64,000 nt of DNA, from positions 464,822 through 528,821 of the forward strand of contig NZ_JALPVL010000008.1 in the NCBI RefSeq assembly GCF_023544465.1. Reading direction: 5' to 3'. Positions 16,664-25,313 of the stretch are shown here, in pieces. The notes under the pieces are model-generated. The model worked only from the letters and a program-made list of their open reading frames with translations. It was not told the DNA's origin and did no database searches. The translations under genes were made by a program, and so were the position numbers. Position 1 is the stretch's first letter. Every line of letters starts with the position of its first letter. The DNA is from Paractinoplanes maris (lineage in GTDB: Bacteria; Actinomycetota; Actinomycetes; Mycobacteriales; Micromonosporaceae).

Positions 16664-18579
16664 GCATGTTCGGTGGTGGCTTCGGCGGTTTCAACGTCGG
16701 CGGGCGGCCGACGATGGGAGCCGCCGGCCGCAAAGGCAACGGCCTGCCCTTCGCCGGCATCCCGGACGACCTGCGGGCCGGTGTGGCCGCGCTGGAGTCG
16801 CGGGAGCCCGACCACGGCGACCCGGGCGTCCGGTTCGACCCGGCGGGCGACTCCGGCCGGACGATCTCGCTGAGCCGCCTCCTCGCCGGGCGGCCCGGCC
16901 TGCTGGTGGCGGCGTCGCTCGCCATCCTGGTGGAGACCCTGCTGCTGCAGGCCGGGCCCTACCTCGTCCAGGTGGGAATCGACCACGGCATCGCGGCCGG
17001 CAACCTCCGGGTGCTGATCGTCGCGACCGTCTGCTTCGTGGCCGCCGTGCTGCTCACCGGGCTGGCCACCGCCGTCCGCATGCGCAAGAGCGGCCTGCTC
17101 GCCGCGGCCGCCACCCGCGACCTGCGCATCCGCATCTTCGCCCACCTGCAGCGGATGTCGCTCGACTACTACACCCGGGAGAAGGCCGGGGTCACCATGA
17201 CCCGGATGACCTCCGACGTGGAGTCGTTGCAGAGCCTGCTGCAGGACGGCTTCGCCCAGTTCCTGATCCAGGGCCTGACCATGGTGGTCGTCACCGGGCT
17301 GCTGTTCCACTACAACGCGACGCTGGCGCTGATCACCCTCGCGCTGGTCGTGCCGCCGCTGACGATCGCGTCGCTGTGGTTCCGGCACGCGGCCGACCGC
17401 GGCTACAACCGCCAGCGCGACGCGATCGCCGCGATGTTCGCCGACCTGTCCGAGAGCCTCAACGGCGTACGGGTCGTGACCGCCCACAACCGGCAGGACC
17501 GCAACGTCGTCGCCCACCGCGAGGTGGTCGGGGGCTACCGCGACGCCAACGACTTCACCGGCCGGATCAACGCGATCTACGGGCCCGGCACGTCGGTCAT
17601 CGGCCTGATCGCGATGGCCGTGCTGCTGCTCCTCGGCGGCCGGATGGTGGTGCGCGGCACGCTCACGATCGGCGAGCTGACCGCGTTCGTGCTCTACATC
17701 AACTCGTTCTTCCAGCCGGTGCAGCAGCTGGTCCAGCTGTATACGCAATACCAGCAGGGCAAGGCGGCCATCGGCAAGATCAACGGCCTGCTCGCCCTCG
17801 CCCCCACGGTGGTCCAGAGCCCGGAGGCCGTCGCGCTCCCGCCCGTCCGCGGCGAGATCGTTTTCGACGACGTGACGTTCGGCTACCGGCCCGACCGGCC
17901 GGTCCTCGAAGGCGTGACGCTGCGCATCGAGCCGGGGGAGACGGTCGCCTGCGTCGGCCCGACCGGCGCCGGCAAGAGCACGCTGGCCAAGCTGGTGACC
18001 CGCTTCTACGACCCGTCCGCGGGCCGGATCCTGATCGACGGGCACGACCTGCGCTCGGTCACGCTGGAATCGCTGCGCACCCAGATCGGAGTCGTGCCGC
18101 AGGAGCCGTTCCTCTTCGCCGGCACGCTGCGCGACAACATCGCCTTCGCCCGGCCCGCCGCCGGCGACGACGAGGTCTGGGGCGCGGTCGACGCCGTCGG
18201 GCTGCGCGAGCTGGTCGAACGCTCACCCGAGGGCCTGGACACGCCGCTGCACGAGCGCGGCCAGTCGGTCTCCTCGGGCGAACGGCAGCTGCTGGCGCTG
18301 GCCCGGGCGTTCCTGGCCGAGCCCCGGGTGGTCGTGCTCGACGAGGCCACGTCCAGCCTGGACCTGCGCTCCGAGCTGCGGGTCGAGGCCGCGCTGGACG
18401 CCCTGTTGGAGGGGCGCACGGCGATCCTGGTGGCGCATCGGCTCTCCACCGCGATGCGGGCCGACCGCATCATCGTGGTCGACGACCACCGCATCATCGA
18501 GACCGGCTCGCATGCCGAGTTGGTCGCGTCCGGGGGCACGTACGCGGACATGTTCGCCACTTGGGCGGCGCATTCCTGA
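16660..18579 (+). CDS. ABC exporter half-transporter, catalytic partner
   Basis: The 639-residue partner has a Gly-rich N-terminal extension (MSMFGGGFGGFNVGG) of about 65 residues, six transmembrane helices, and a nucleotide-binding domain. The domain carries Walker A GPTGAGKST, an intact Q-loop (VVPQEPF) and Walker B VVVLDE with catalytic Glu562. Its signature is degenerate, SSGER (538-542) instead of LSGGQ. Hence the productive site is built from this Walker A/B and the LSGGQ of the upstream partner, while the other site is degenerate on both faces. This reciprocity is the hallmark of heterodimeric exporters. The substrate is unknown; drugs, lipids or peptides are possible. Confidence 0.92.
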   Translation: MSMFGGGFGGFNVGGRPTMGAAGRKGNGLPFAGIPDDLRAGVAALESREPDHGDPGVRFDPAGDSGRTISLSRLLAGRPGLLVAASLAILVETLLLQAGPYLVQVGIDHGIAAGNLRVLIVATVCFVAAVLLTGLATAVRMRKSGLLAAAATRDLRIRIFAHLQRMSLDYYTREKAGVTMTRMTSDVESLQSLLQDGFAQFLIQGLTMVVVTGLLFHYNATLALITLALVVPPLTIASLWFRHAADRGYNRQRDAIAAMFADLSESLNGVRVVTAHNRQDRNVVAHREVVGGYRDANDFTGRINAIYGPGTSVIGLIAMAVLLLLGGRMVVRGTLTIGELTAFVLYINSFFQPVQQLVQLYTQYQQGKAAIGKINGLLALAPTVVQSPEAVALPPVRGEIVFDDVTFGYRPDRPVLEGVTLRIEPGETVACVGPTGAGKSTLAKLVTRFYDPSAGRILIDGHDLRSVTLESLRTQIGVVPQEPFLFAGTLRDNIAFARPAAGDDEVWGAVDAVGLRELVERSPEGLDTPLHERGQSVSSGERQLLALARAFLAEPRVVVLDEATSSLDLRSELRVEAALDALLEGRTAILVAHRLSTAMRADRIIVVDDHRIIETGSHAELVASGGTYADMFATWAAHS

Positions 18580-18629
18580 CGGATCTGGTAGGCAGAGATA
18601 GACGAATTGCTCTGCCACTCGGAGGATCA

Positions 18630-20423
18630 ATGCGGATTCGGCCGGCCCTAGGCGTTTTGACTCTGTCCGCGGCGGTTCTCGTCGCGCCCTCGCCGGCTGT
18701 CGCCGGCGGTTCCACTCCCGCCCTCGGTCCCACGGCGACCGGGTACGGCGGTGCCGTGTCGACAGTCGACCCGACCGCCACGGCCGTCGGCCTCGACGTG
18801 CTGCGCCGCGGCGGCAACGCGGTGGACGCGGCGGTCGCCGCGGCGGCCACCCTCGGCGTCACCGAGCCGTTCTCGGCCGGCATCGGCGGCGGCGGCTTCT
18901 TCGTCTACTACGACGCCCGCAAACGCAGCGTCCAGACCATCGACGGCCGCGAGTCGGGCCCGGCCACGATGAAGGAGACCCACTTCATCGACCCGGCCGA
19001 CGGTCTGCCGTACGAGTTCGCCGAGGCCCGCGTCTCCGGCCTCTCGGTCGGCACCCCCGGCACGCTGGCCACCTGGGAGTCGGCCACCAGGAAGTGGGGC
19101 ACCCGGTCGCTGGCCGCCCTGCTCCAGCCGGCCGCCAAGGTGGCCGACCGCGGCTTCCCGGTCGACGCCACGTTCCGCCAGCAGATCGCCGACAACGCGG
19201 CCGCCTTCGGTCAGTTCGACTCGACCAAGGCGCTGTACCTGCCCGGCGGTCAGCCGCCCGCGGTCGGCTCGACCCAGCGCAACCCCGACCTGGCCGACAC
19301 CTACCGCCTGATCGCCCGGCGCGGCACCGACGTCCTCTACCGGGGCGCGGTCGCCCGGGACATCGTGCGCACGGTGCAGAACCCGCCGGTCTCGTCCACG
19401 CCGGTCGGCACCTGGGCCTACCCCATCCGCCCGGGCACGCTGACCCTGTCCGACCTGGCCCGCTACGACCTGCGCCACCCCGCACCGACCCGGTCGCAGT
19501 TCCGGGACCTCACCGTCTACGGCATGAACACCCCGTCCAGCGGCGGCATCGCGGTGAGCGAGGCCCTCAACATCCTCGAGACCGCCGGCCTGTCCAAGTC
19601 GGACGTGACCAAGGCCCTGCACTACTACCTCGAGGCGTCGGCGCTGTCGTTCGCCGACCGCAACCGCTACGTCGGGGCGTACACCCCGCAGCCGGTCGTC
19701 AAGAAGCTCCTCTCGGACGGCTGGGCCAAGCAGCGCGCCTGCCAGATCAACCCGGCCCGGGCCCTGACCAAGCCGGTGCCGCCCGGCAACCTCAACGACT
19801 CCGGCTGCACCCCGGCCACCGTCGGCGGCCCCACCGAGCAGGGTCAGAGCACCACGAACCTGACGGTGGCCGACCGCTGGGGCAACATCGTCGAATACAC
19901 GTTCACGATCGAGCAGACCGGCGGCAACGCCATGGTCGTCCCCGGCCGCGGCTTCCTGCTCAACAACGAGCTGACCGACTTCAACTTCACCAACACCCAG
20001 GCCCCCGCGGCCGACCCCAACCTGCCCGGCCCCGGCAAGCGCCCGCGCAGCTCGATGTCCCCCACGATCGTCCTCAAGGACGGCAAGCCGTTCCTGGCCC
20101 TGGGCTCACCGGGCGGCGCCACCATCATCACCACGGTCCTGCAGATCCTGCTCAACCGCGTGGTCCTGGGCCAGTCCCTGCCCGAGGCCATGGCCGCCCC
20201 GCGCGCGTCCCAGCGCAACACCGCGGGCATCCAGGCCGAGCCGGCTTTCCGGACGACCTACGGCCCGTCGCTGACCGCACGGGGCCACACGTTCGCGGCC
20301 GACGTCCCCGAACTGGGCGCCGCCACCGCGATCGAGTTCACCCGCAACGGCGGCTTCATCGCCTCCGCCGAACCGGCCCGCCGAGGCTCCGGCGCCGCCG
20401 GGGTGGTCCACCCGTCCCGCTGA
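18630..20423 (+). CDS. ggt: gamma-glutamyltransferase, secreted
   Basis: This Ntn-hydrolase cleaves gamma-glutamyl bonds of glutathione-like compounds and self-processes into two subunits. The 597-residue precursor has a signal peptide (VLTLSAAVLVAPSPAVA), the large-subunit motifs RRGGNAVDAAVAAA and FSAGIGGGGFFVYYD, and the processing site GQSTTNLTVAD, where Thr408 would become the N-terminal nucleophile. Later motifs include RPRSSMSPTIV and GSPGGATII. The ATG at 18630 follows GGAGGATCA. It lies 50 bp after the ABC pair and ends in a strong hairpin. Actinobacteria usually lack glutathione, so the physiological substrate may be another gamma-glutamyl compound. Confidence 0.92.
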   Translation: MRIRPALGVLTLSAAVLVAPSPAVAGGSTPALGPTATGYGGAVSTVDPTATAVGLDVLRRGGNAVDAAVAAAATLGVTEPFSAGIGGGGFFVYYDARKRSVQTIDGRESGPATMKETHFIDPADGLPYEFAEARVSGLSVGTPGTLATWESATRKWGTRSLAALLQPAAKVADRGFPVDATFRQQIADNAAAFGQFDSTKALYLPGGQPPAVGSTQRNPDLADTYRLIARRGTDVLYRGAVARDIVRTVQNPPVSSTPVGTWAYPIRPGTLTLSDLARYDLRHPAPTRSQFRDLTVYGMNTPSSGGIAVSEALNILETAGLSKSDVTKALHYYLEASALSFADRNRYVGAYTPQPVVKKLLSDGWAKQRACQINPARALTKPVPPGNLNDSGCTPATVGGPTEQGQSTTNLTVADRWGNIVEYTFTIEQTGGNAMVVPGRGFLLNNELTDFNFTNTQAPAADPNLPGPGKRPRSSMSPTIVLKDGKPFLALGSPGGATIITTVLQILLNRVVLGQSLPEAMAAPRASQRNTAGIQAEPAFRTTYGPSLTARGHTFAADVPELGAATAIEFTRNGGFIASAEPARRGSGAAGVVHPSR

Positions 20424-20437
20424 CACCCGTCTGAACC

Positions 20438-20467
20438 GCAGGGCCCGGCGCACCCGCCGGGCCCTGC
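20438..20467 (+). terminator. rho-independent-like hairpin after ggt
   Basis: A perfect 13-bp GC-rich stem (20438-20450 with 20455-20467) and a 4-base CACC loop stand 14 bp after the ggt stop codon. Confidence 0.85.
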
Positions 20468-20619
20468 GTCGTTGCGTCCGGGGTAGGGCTGTCCCCCAGG
20501 TCATGCTGGTGGGTCGCCGATGAGCCCGACTATCACAACGCGTTGGTGCACGTGCGACTCGAGGGGCCGTCGCTGCTGGTCGGTGGCCCCGACAACAGCG
20601 ACACCGATCTGCGGCAGCC

Positions 20620-21529
20620 GTGGATCGCGCGATGGCCGGCCGGCTGCTCGGCGTCACCGTGGAGCCTCCGGGCCCGCGCGGGCCGGGCCGTGGTCTGGTC
20701 GGGTGGACCCGGCTGCGGGACGCCGCCGGGTGGCGCGCTGTGCTCTACCGCGTCGTGAAGGTGCCGGCCGCCCTGCTCGCCGTGGCGGTCACGGTGATCT
20801 TCTGGGGGTACGGCCTGCTCGCTCCCACCTATTCGGTGTGGTGGTCGTTCGTACCGGCGCAGACCGACAGTCACGGTCGCGCCCACCCGGGCCTCGGACT
20901 GCTCGGAGACGTCTATCTGGACAGCTGGCCGCGCGCCGTGGCCACCGCCGGTGCCGGGCTCGTCCTGCTCATCCTGGCGCCGTGGGCGGTGCGCGCCGCG
21001 GTGGCGCCGGACACCTGGCTCATGCGGAGCCTGCTCGGCGGACGCCGCAGCGACGAGCGGATCCGTGACCTGGAACAGACCCGCGCGCACGCTGTGCGAG
21101 ACGCGGCGACGAAGCTTCGAGCCATCGAACGCAATCTGCACCACGGCGCCCAGCCCCAGCTCGTCGCCCTGGCGATGCGCTTGGACATGGCCCGCACCAT
21201 GCTGGCCGGCGACACCTCACCACCGGACCTGGACCGCGTCCTCGCCTTGATCGACTCGGCCCACCGGGGCGCCACCGACGCGATCGCCGACCTGCGCGAC
21301 CTCGCTCAGGGCATCCATCCGCCGATTCTCGACAGCGGTCTGGAAGCCGCACTGCGGACGGTCGCGGCTCGTAGCGCCGTTCCCGTCGATCTGTCCGTCA
21401 CCATGCCGCGCCGCCCCGACGCGGCAGTCGAGACATGCCTGTACTTCTGCGCCACCGAGCTGGTCAACAACGCCGCCAAGCACAGCGGCGCGCGACGGGT
21501 CACTGTCGACGTGAGTGACCCGGCACGGG
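20620..21529 (+). pseudogene. truncated sensor histidine kinase (actinobacterial sensor-domain type)
   Basis: The remnant matches the 'sensor domain-containing' kinases of actinobacteria: a membrane segment (VPAALLAVAVTVIFWGYGL), an extracytoplasmic piece, a second helix, and a HisKA_3-like segment with NLHHGAQPQLVALAMRLDMA (His174). After that come LRDLAQGIHPPILD and the N-box ELVNNAAKHSG. It then stops matching: the G1 and G2 ATP-binding boxes are absent, and the frame runs on into unrelated sequence overlapping the next gene. The usual first pair of N-terminal helices also seems missing, because homologous sequence begins only at about RLLGV. Without the ATP-binding lid it cannot autophosphorylate. 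GTG 20620 is the earliest plausible start. Confidence 0.7.
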
Positions 21530-22096
21530 GTGATTCGCCTGGTGGTCGCCGACGACGCGCTGCTCGCCGCCGTCGCCGAGCACGACCCGGACGTCACCGT
21601 GGTGGACATCCGCATGCCACCCACCCACACCGACGAAGGCCTGCGCGCCGCCGTCGACCTACGCCGCCGGTATCCGCGACGTGGTGTGCTGGTCTTCTCC
21701 CAGTACATCGAGGCGCGGTACGCGACCGATCTGCTCGCCGTCCGCGCGGGCGGGGTCGGATACCTGCTCGAGGAACGGGTCCCCAACGTCCGAGCCTTCA
21801 TGTCGGCGCTGGTCCGGGTGGCCGACGGCGAAACCGTGCTGGATCCCGACGTCGTCCGCCAGCTGGTCGGCGCGAATCGGCAGCGGGAAACCCTCGACCG
21901 GCTGACCGCCCGGGAACAGCAGGTGCTCACCCTGATGGCCGAGGGTCGCTCCAACACCGCGATCGCCCGCCTGCTCGCGGTCAGCGACGGGACTGTGGGG
22001 AAGCACGTCAGCGCAATCTCCGGGAAGTTCGGCTTGGCCGCCGCGGACACCGATCACCGCCGGGTGCTCGCGGTCCTGCGCTACCTGAAGGGCTGA
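21530..22096 (+). pseudogene. NarL-type response regulator with deleted receiver segment
   Basis: The gene starts at GTG 21530 (VIRLVVADD). The acidic pair is followed at once by ALLAAVAEHDPDVTVVDIRMP, placing the phospho-acceptor Asp at residue 26 instead of the usual 54 or so. About 28 residues of the receiver (helix 1 and strand 2) are therefore missing. The conserved receiver Lys is also replaced (GYLLEERV, normally LLKDRV). The C-terminal LuxR helix-turn-helix (LTAREQQVLTLMAEGRSNTA, then VGKHVSAI) is intact. It is in a different frame from the kinase remnant and directly abuts it. A constitutively acting DNA-binding protein or a decaying pair are both possible; I favour decay. Confidence 0.7.
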
Positions 22097-22398
22097 GCCG
22101 GGTCGGCCAGGAAGACCTGCCCCAAGGTGGAGGCCAGATGGCGGTAGTCCTCCATGAGTGGCCCCACTAATAGCCGGTCGGGCTCGAAGGCATCACGCAA
22201 GCCCTTCGCCAGGTCTTCCGAGCGCTGATCCCAGGTCCCGGCGGCCTTCCGGTGCCTGCGCTGGAACGACTGCCAGCGGCGCCAGCCGACGTCGATGACA
22301 TCGTCGGCCGTGTCCGGCATGGCAACAGGGGATCCACCTTGGTGGAGCTGGTCGATGGCGGCGCGGGCCGAGGACCGTGTTGCCGGCGGCATCTCCAT
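22081..22398 (-). CDS. unknown 105-residue protein
   Basis: The family is not recognised. The protein is soluble and helical, with aromatic and basic residues (DVIDVGWRRWQSFQRRHRKA) and a balanced C-terminal half (GLRDAFEPDRLLVGPLMEDY). It overlaps the response-regulator remnant by 16 bp tail to tail. Composition favours this frame over the alternative frame on the same strand. The start could be downstream, at the Met in VAMPDTADDV. Confidence 0.45.
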   Translation of the reverse strand: MEMPPATRSSARAAIDQLHQGGSPVAMPDTADDVIDVGWRRWQSFQRRHRKAAGTWDQRSEDLAKGLRDAFEPDRLLVGPLMEDYRHLASTLGQVFLADPAQPFR

Positions 22399-22459
22399 GA
22401 GTGCGAGTATCGCCGAGGAGTCCGCAGGGCACGTCTGAATATCGGCCGGGCGGCGAACG

Positions 22460-23245
22460 TCAGGTCGGCCGGTGACACGTCACGGACAGGACGTCCTGCC
22501 GGCGTTGTCCGAGGTACCAGTTCCCCACCTGGGCCAGGTCGAGAGTCTGCCTGAGCAGGCCTGGGGAGCCGCTGGGAAGCTCACCCAGCACTTCGCCGCG
22601 GGGAGACACCACCATGCTCGGGCAGTGCTGGTCGGCGTGGGCGACGTTGGCGGATACGACGAAGCGCTGGTTCTCCGCGGCGCGGCTGATCAAGTGGCTG
22701 CGCCAGACGCCGTCGACCTCGCGGATATTCGCGGCGTTGGTCAGGTAGACGAACACCTGCGCCCCGGCGCCTGCCAAGTGCTGCCACTGCTCCGGGAAGC
22801 GGATCTCCCGGCACAACTGCACACCCACGGTGAACTTTCCCCGGGGCTGCTCGATGCTGATGGTCGGCAGATCATCACCGGGCCGCAGCCGCCCGCGTTC
22901 GTTCATGGCGAGATTGATCTTCCGGTATACGTGGTGGTCGCCATCGGCACTGAAGATCAGTCCGGCGTTGCACCACCCGCCCTGCCACGGCAGGAGTGAT
23001 CCGCAGAAGATCTGCACCTGCCGGTCGACGGCGAGCGCGGCCACCTGCGCCACGGCGTGATCCACCAAGGCGGGGTCGACAGCCTCCAGCGGTGTCAGAT
23101 CCTCGCCGTACCCGGAGAGCATGCCTTCGGGAAGGACGACCATGTCACCGGGCTGCGCCTCGTCGACGACGTCCCGCACCGTGCCGAGATTGGCGTCGAC
23201 GTCCCAGGTGACAGGAACTTGCCCGATCAGAACGGAGATCTGCAC
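22460..23245 (-). CDS. carbon-nitrogen hydrolase (nitrilase superfamily)
   Basis: The 261-residue protein has the complete nitrilase-superfamily Glu-Lys-Cys triad: Glu40 in VVLPEGMLSGYG, Lys109 in VYRKINL, and Cys145 in GVQLCREIRFPEQW. NAANIREVDG and the SRAAENQRFVVSANVA stretch are typical of the amidase branches. It should hydrolyse a C-N amide or ureido bond in the cytoplasm; the substrate is unknown. It lies on the minus strand among short unknown genes and remnants, with no pathway partner nearby. Confidence 0.85.
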   Translation of the reverse strand: MQISVLIGQVPVTWDVDANLGTVRDVVDEAQPGDMVVLPEGMLSGYGEDLTPLEAVDPALVDHAVAQVAALAVDRQVQIFCGSLLPWQGGWCNAGLIFSADGDHHVYRKINLAMNERGRLRPGDDLPTISIEQPRGKFTVGVQLCREIRFPEQWQHLAGAGAQVFVYLTNAANIREVDGVWRSHLISRAAENQRFVVSANVAHADQHCPSMVVSPRGEVLGELPSGSPGLLRQTLDLAQVGNWYLGQRRQDVLSVTCHRPT

Positions 23246-23342
23246 CAGACGATCTTCGAGGATCCGTGACCTGTCGTCGATCGTAGGTTGGAGCCAAGTC
23301 CGCTCGCGAGGCCTCTCAGCAGCAGCACCGGATAGGCAGCCT

Positions 23343-23693
23343 TCACCATTCGTCGCAGGGGAAGTGCGTGGAGCGGACGCACTCGTCGTGAAAGATCAGC
23401 ATGAGCCGCCACCGGCCTTGCTCCGCGAGCCGGTCGCACAGGGCGTGCAGGATCGGCTCCACGTCCCCGCCGGTCGAGACCGCCAAGTCGTACGGATGGC
23501 TGCGGAACGGCTCGTTGTCCGCCTGACCGAAGGTCAGCCAGGCATGCGTGCCGTCGGAGTAGCCGTGCAGCGACTCGCCGCCGGTGACGGGACCCAGGGG
23601 AAACCCGAGCACGGCGCTCATCTGCTCGCCGACTTCGGCCAGGGTCGGCGCCCAGCCGAGGTCGGCCGGGCCAAACATGATCGACTTATCCAT
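23343..23693 (-). CDS. unknown acidic 116-residue protein
   Basis: I do not recognise the family. The protein is compact, with mixed alpha/beta character, aromatic residues and conserved-looking Asp/His (GYSDGTHAWLTFGQAD, FHDECVRSTHFPCDEW). In size and style it resembles small barnase-inhibitor or immunity-like proteins, but no toxin gene is adjacent, so this is only a resemblance. It precedes the nitrilase by 97 bp on the same strand. Confidence 0.5.
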   Translation of the reverse strand: MDKSIMFGPADLGWAPTLAEVGEQMSAVLGFPLGPVTGGESLHGYSDGTHAWLTFGQADNEPFRSHPYDLAVSTGGDVEPILHALCDRLAEQGRWRLMLIFHDECVRSTHFPCDEW

Positions 23694-23963
23694 CCCGCGT
23701 TCCCGTCAGCACTCCAGCCAGTCCCATCCGTTGCAGTTGATCTTCTCAGAGATCGGCTGGACGTCCGCGAACGCGGTGAGCAGCCAGGGCTTGGTCACGT
23801 CGAACGGACCGGTGCAGGGACGCGTGTCCTCCCGTCTACAGCCTTGACGTGACGAAAGTGATGTCCGATCCAGGATTTCCTTGAGTGGAAGGGTGGCGAA
23901 CCGAATAAAGCAGCTGGTACGCCCCGGCGAAGCCTGGCGGCCAGCAAACCCTGGAGATCACCC
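23694..23963. other. 270-bp gap with a startless ORF remnant
   Basis: No complete gene is visible. On the minus strand a frame without an ATG or GTG at its head ends at TGA 23708 and would encode a Cys/Trp-containing tail (KINCNGWDWLEC), possibly the end of a lost gene. The last 90 bp before cheW contain short GC-rich pairings but match no riboswitch class I can recall. Confidence 0.35.
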
Positions 23964-24401
23964 ATGACCAGCCGTCAGTTCGTGACCTTCGACGTGGCCG
24001 ACCAGTTCTTCGGGGTCCCCGTGGAAATCGTGCAGGAAGTCCTCCTCAACGAGAAGTACACGCCGATGCCGCTCGCCCCGGACGGGTGGGGCGGCCTGTT
24101 CAACCTGCGCGGTGAGGTCATCGGGACGGTGGACCTGCAGGTCCGGTTCGGGCGGCCGCGCAGGTCGATGTCGGGTCCCATCATCAACGTGGTCGTGCTG
24201 GTCGGCGGTGAACCGGTAAGCCTGCTGGTGGACCGGATCGGGCTGGTCGCCGATCTGGACGATGCGGCGTTCGAGTTGCCACCGGACACACTGACCGGGC
24301 CGACCCGAGCGATGATTGTCGGTTCGTACAAGACTGAGGATCGGCTGCTGCTGGTGCTCGATGTCGCCGAATGCGTCAACACCGCTCGCGCCCCCATTTA
24401 G
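23964..24401 (+). CDS. cheW: CheW-like chemotaxis adaptor
   Basis: The 145-residue single-domain protein is of the CheW fold, which couples chemoreceptors to the CheA kinase. It shows VTFDVADQFFGVPVEIVQEV at the N-terminus, GLFNLRGEVIGTVDLQVRFG in the middle (the usual NLRG motif), and LLVDRIGLVADLD before the end. No cheA, receptor or cheY gene is in the window. The adaptor is isolated in an accessory segment, so it either serves a distant chemosensory cluster or is left over. The start ATG follows CTGGAGATCACCC. Confidence 0.85.
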   Translation: MTSRQFVTFDVADQFFGVPVEIVQEVLLNEKYTPMPLAPDGWGGLFNLRGEVIGTVDLQVRFGRPRRSMSGPIINVVVLVGGEPVSLLVDRIGLVADLDDAAFELPPDTLTGPTRAMIVGSYKTEDRLLLVLDVAECVNTARAPI

Positions 24402-24632
24402 ACGGGCTGGCGCGCCTGCCGACCTGCTGTCCGGCTTCGACCGGCAGTCAGCACCTTTACCAGCATCCGGATTTGCCGCTGTCAGCGCCGCGTCTCAAGG
24501 AAGTCACGCCCTTCATCCTCCAACAACGCGTGGGCGTCACGCGGTGTATCGCAGGTCGGTTCGCCCCGACGCACGCTCCTGCGGTTGAGCGGGCGCCCGG
24601 TGTATTCGCTCGCTGCGCCAAACGTGGCCTTG

Positions 24633-24638
24633 TAGTGT
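24633..24638 (+). promoter_or_regulatory. candidate -10 element for a leaderless gene
   Basis: TAGTGT fits the actinobacterial TAnnnT -10 consensus and ends six bases before the GTG at 24645. That spacing would put the transcript start on the start codon. Confidence 0.35.
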
Positions 24639-24644
24639 CCCCTC

Positions 24645-25001
24645 GTGTCCTTGGTCGATCTGCGCCACGGCTTCCGCGACGAAGCACAGCTCCGCCTGGC
24701 TCAGGGTGTTGTCATGCTGCGCCTCGCTGACGACCGCGAGCAGGAGGAGTGCCGAGTGCTGATGAAGTTCTTCTGGCAGCTGGCGATGACATATCAAGAG
24801 GTGACCGAAGCCGAACTCGATCGACATACCAATCCCGGCAAACGTGAAGTCATCCAGAACCTTATCGACGCGATCAGGCAATCGCCAGAAGCCGTCGACG
24901 CATGGATAGACAACGCGTCGAGGCGCTTCCCATTCGTTCAGGACCGCGGCTACGCGGCTCTCAACAACGATGATGGTCAAGAAACTGACAATCAAGCATG
25001 A
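24645..25001 (+). CDS. unknown 118-residue protein
   Basis: The family is not recognised. The product is soluble and helix-rich with even charge (LRLAQGVVMLRLADDREQEE, VIQNLIDAIRQSPEAVDAW) and an acidic Asn/Asp tail. The local base composition is less GC-rich than the surrounding genes. A reading frame on the opposite strand covers the same bases but has a less protein-like composition. A candidate -10 element six bases before the GTG suggests leaderless translation. The preceding gap (24402-24644) shows no gene. Confidence 0.45.
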   Translation: MSLVDLRHGFRDEAQLRLAQGVVMLRLADDREQEECRVLMKFFWQLAMTYQEVTEAELDRHTNPGKREVIQNLIDAIRQSPEAVDAWIDNASRRFPFVQDRGYAALNNDDGQETDNQA

Positions 25002-25106
25002 GGGACCGAGCCCTTCAACGCACTGATTTGCCGCGGTCCGAGCGTCCTCCGTCGTGGCGGCGTGCGGCGGCCGGAGCCTTCGGATGAGTTGGGCATACTG
25101 ACGGAC

Positions 25107-25313
25107 GTGAGCTTGGACCTGGCGGTGTGGGAAGGGCCACCCGCAGGTCAGATGGTTGAGGCCTTTCGTGGAGTGAGCGACTTCGTCAGCGTTTGGCGCC
25201 GAGGCAGTCCCGGCGAGGCCAGCCGCCTACTGATCTGCCGCGTAGTGCTCAGGCTGGTGCGAAATCTGCCTCTGTTCACCGGCCATATCGTGTCGTCCTC
25301 GCCGAGATCATGA
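25107..25313 (+). pseudogene. 5' fragment of an actinobacterial unknown gene
   Basis: The N-terminus VSLDLAVWEGPPAG resembles a widespread actinobacterial family of short cytoplasmic proteins that begin MSxDLAVWEG. The match fades after about 35 residues, and the frame ends in unrelated sequence that overlaps a truncated gene on the other strand. CATACT at 25094-25099 is placed as a leaderless -10 element before the GTG. I interpret it as a 5' remnant left by a deletion or recombination. Confidence 0.45.

Noticed and set aside
15349..18579. Possible single 1076-codon protein joining ABC genes
   Set aside because: The first 430 codons are a shadow of the first ABC gene in another frame; the true second gene starts at ATG 16660 with an ATGA overlap.
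21527..22170. C-terminal extension of the kinase remnant through the response regulator
   Set aside because: After the N-box the frame becomes Arg/Gly/Pro-rich and unlike any kinase tail; it is out-of-frame reading of the regulator gene.
23880..23963. Possible GEMM-like riboswitch upstream of cheW
   Set aside because: Short stretches such as GCGAACC and GAAGCC recall GEMM-I, but the spacing, tetraloop and receptor helices do not fit.
24537..24995. Minus-strand frame opposite the 118-residue gene
   Set aside because: Composition is less balanced and no domain or start signal is evident; the plus-strand frame has a well-placed -10 element and GTG.
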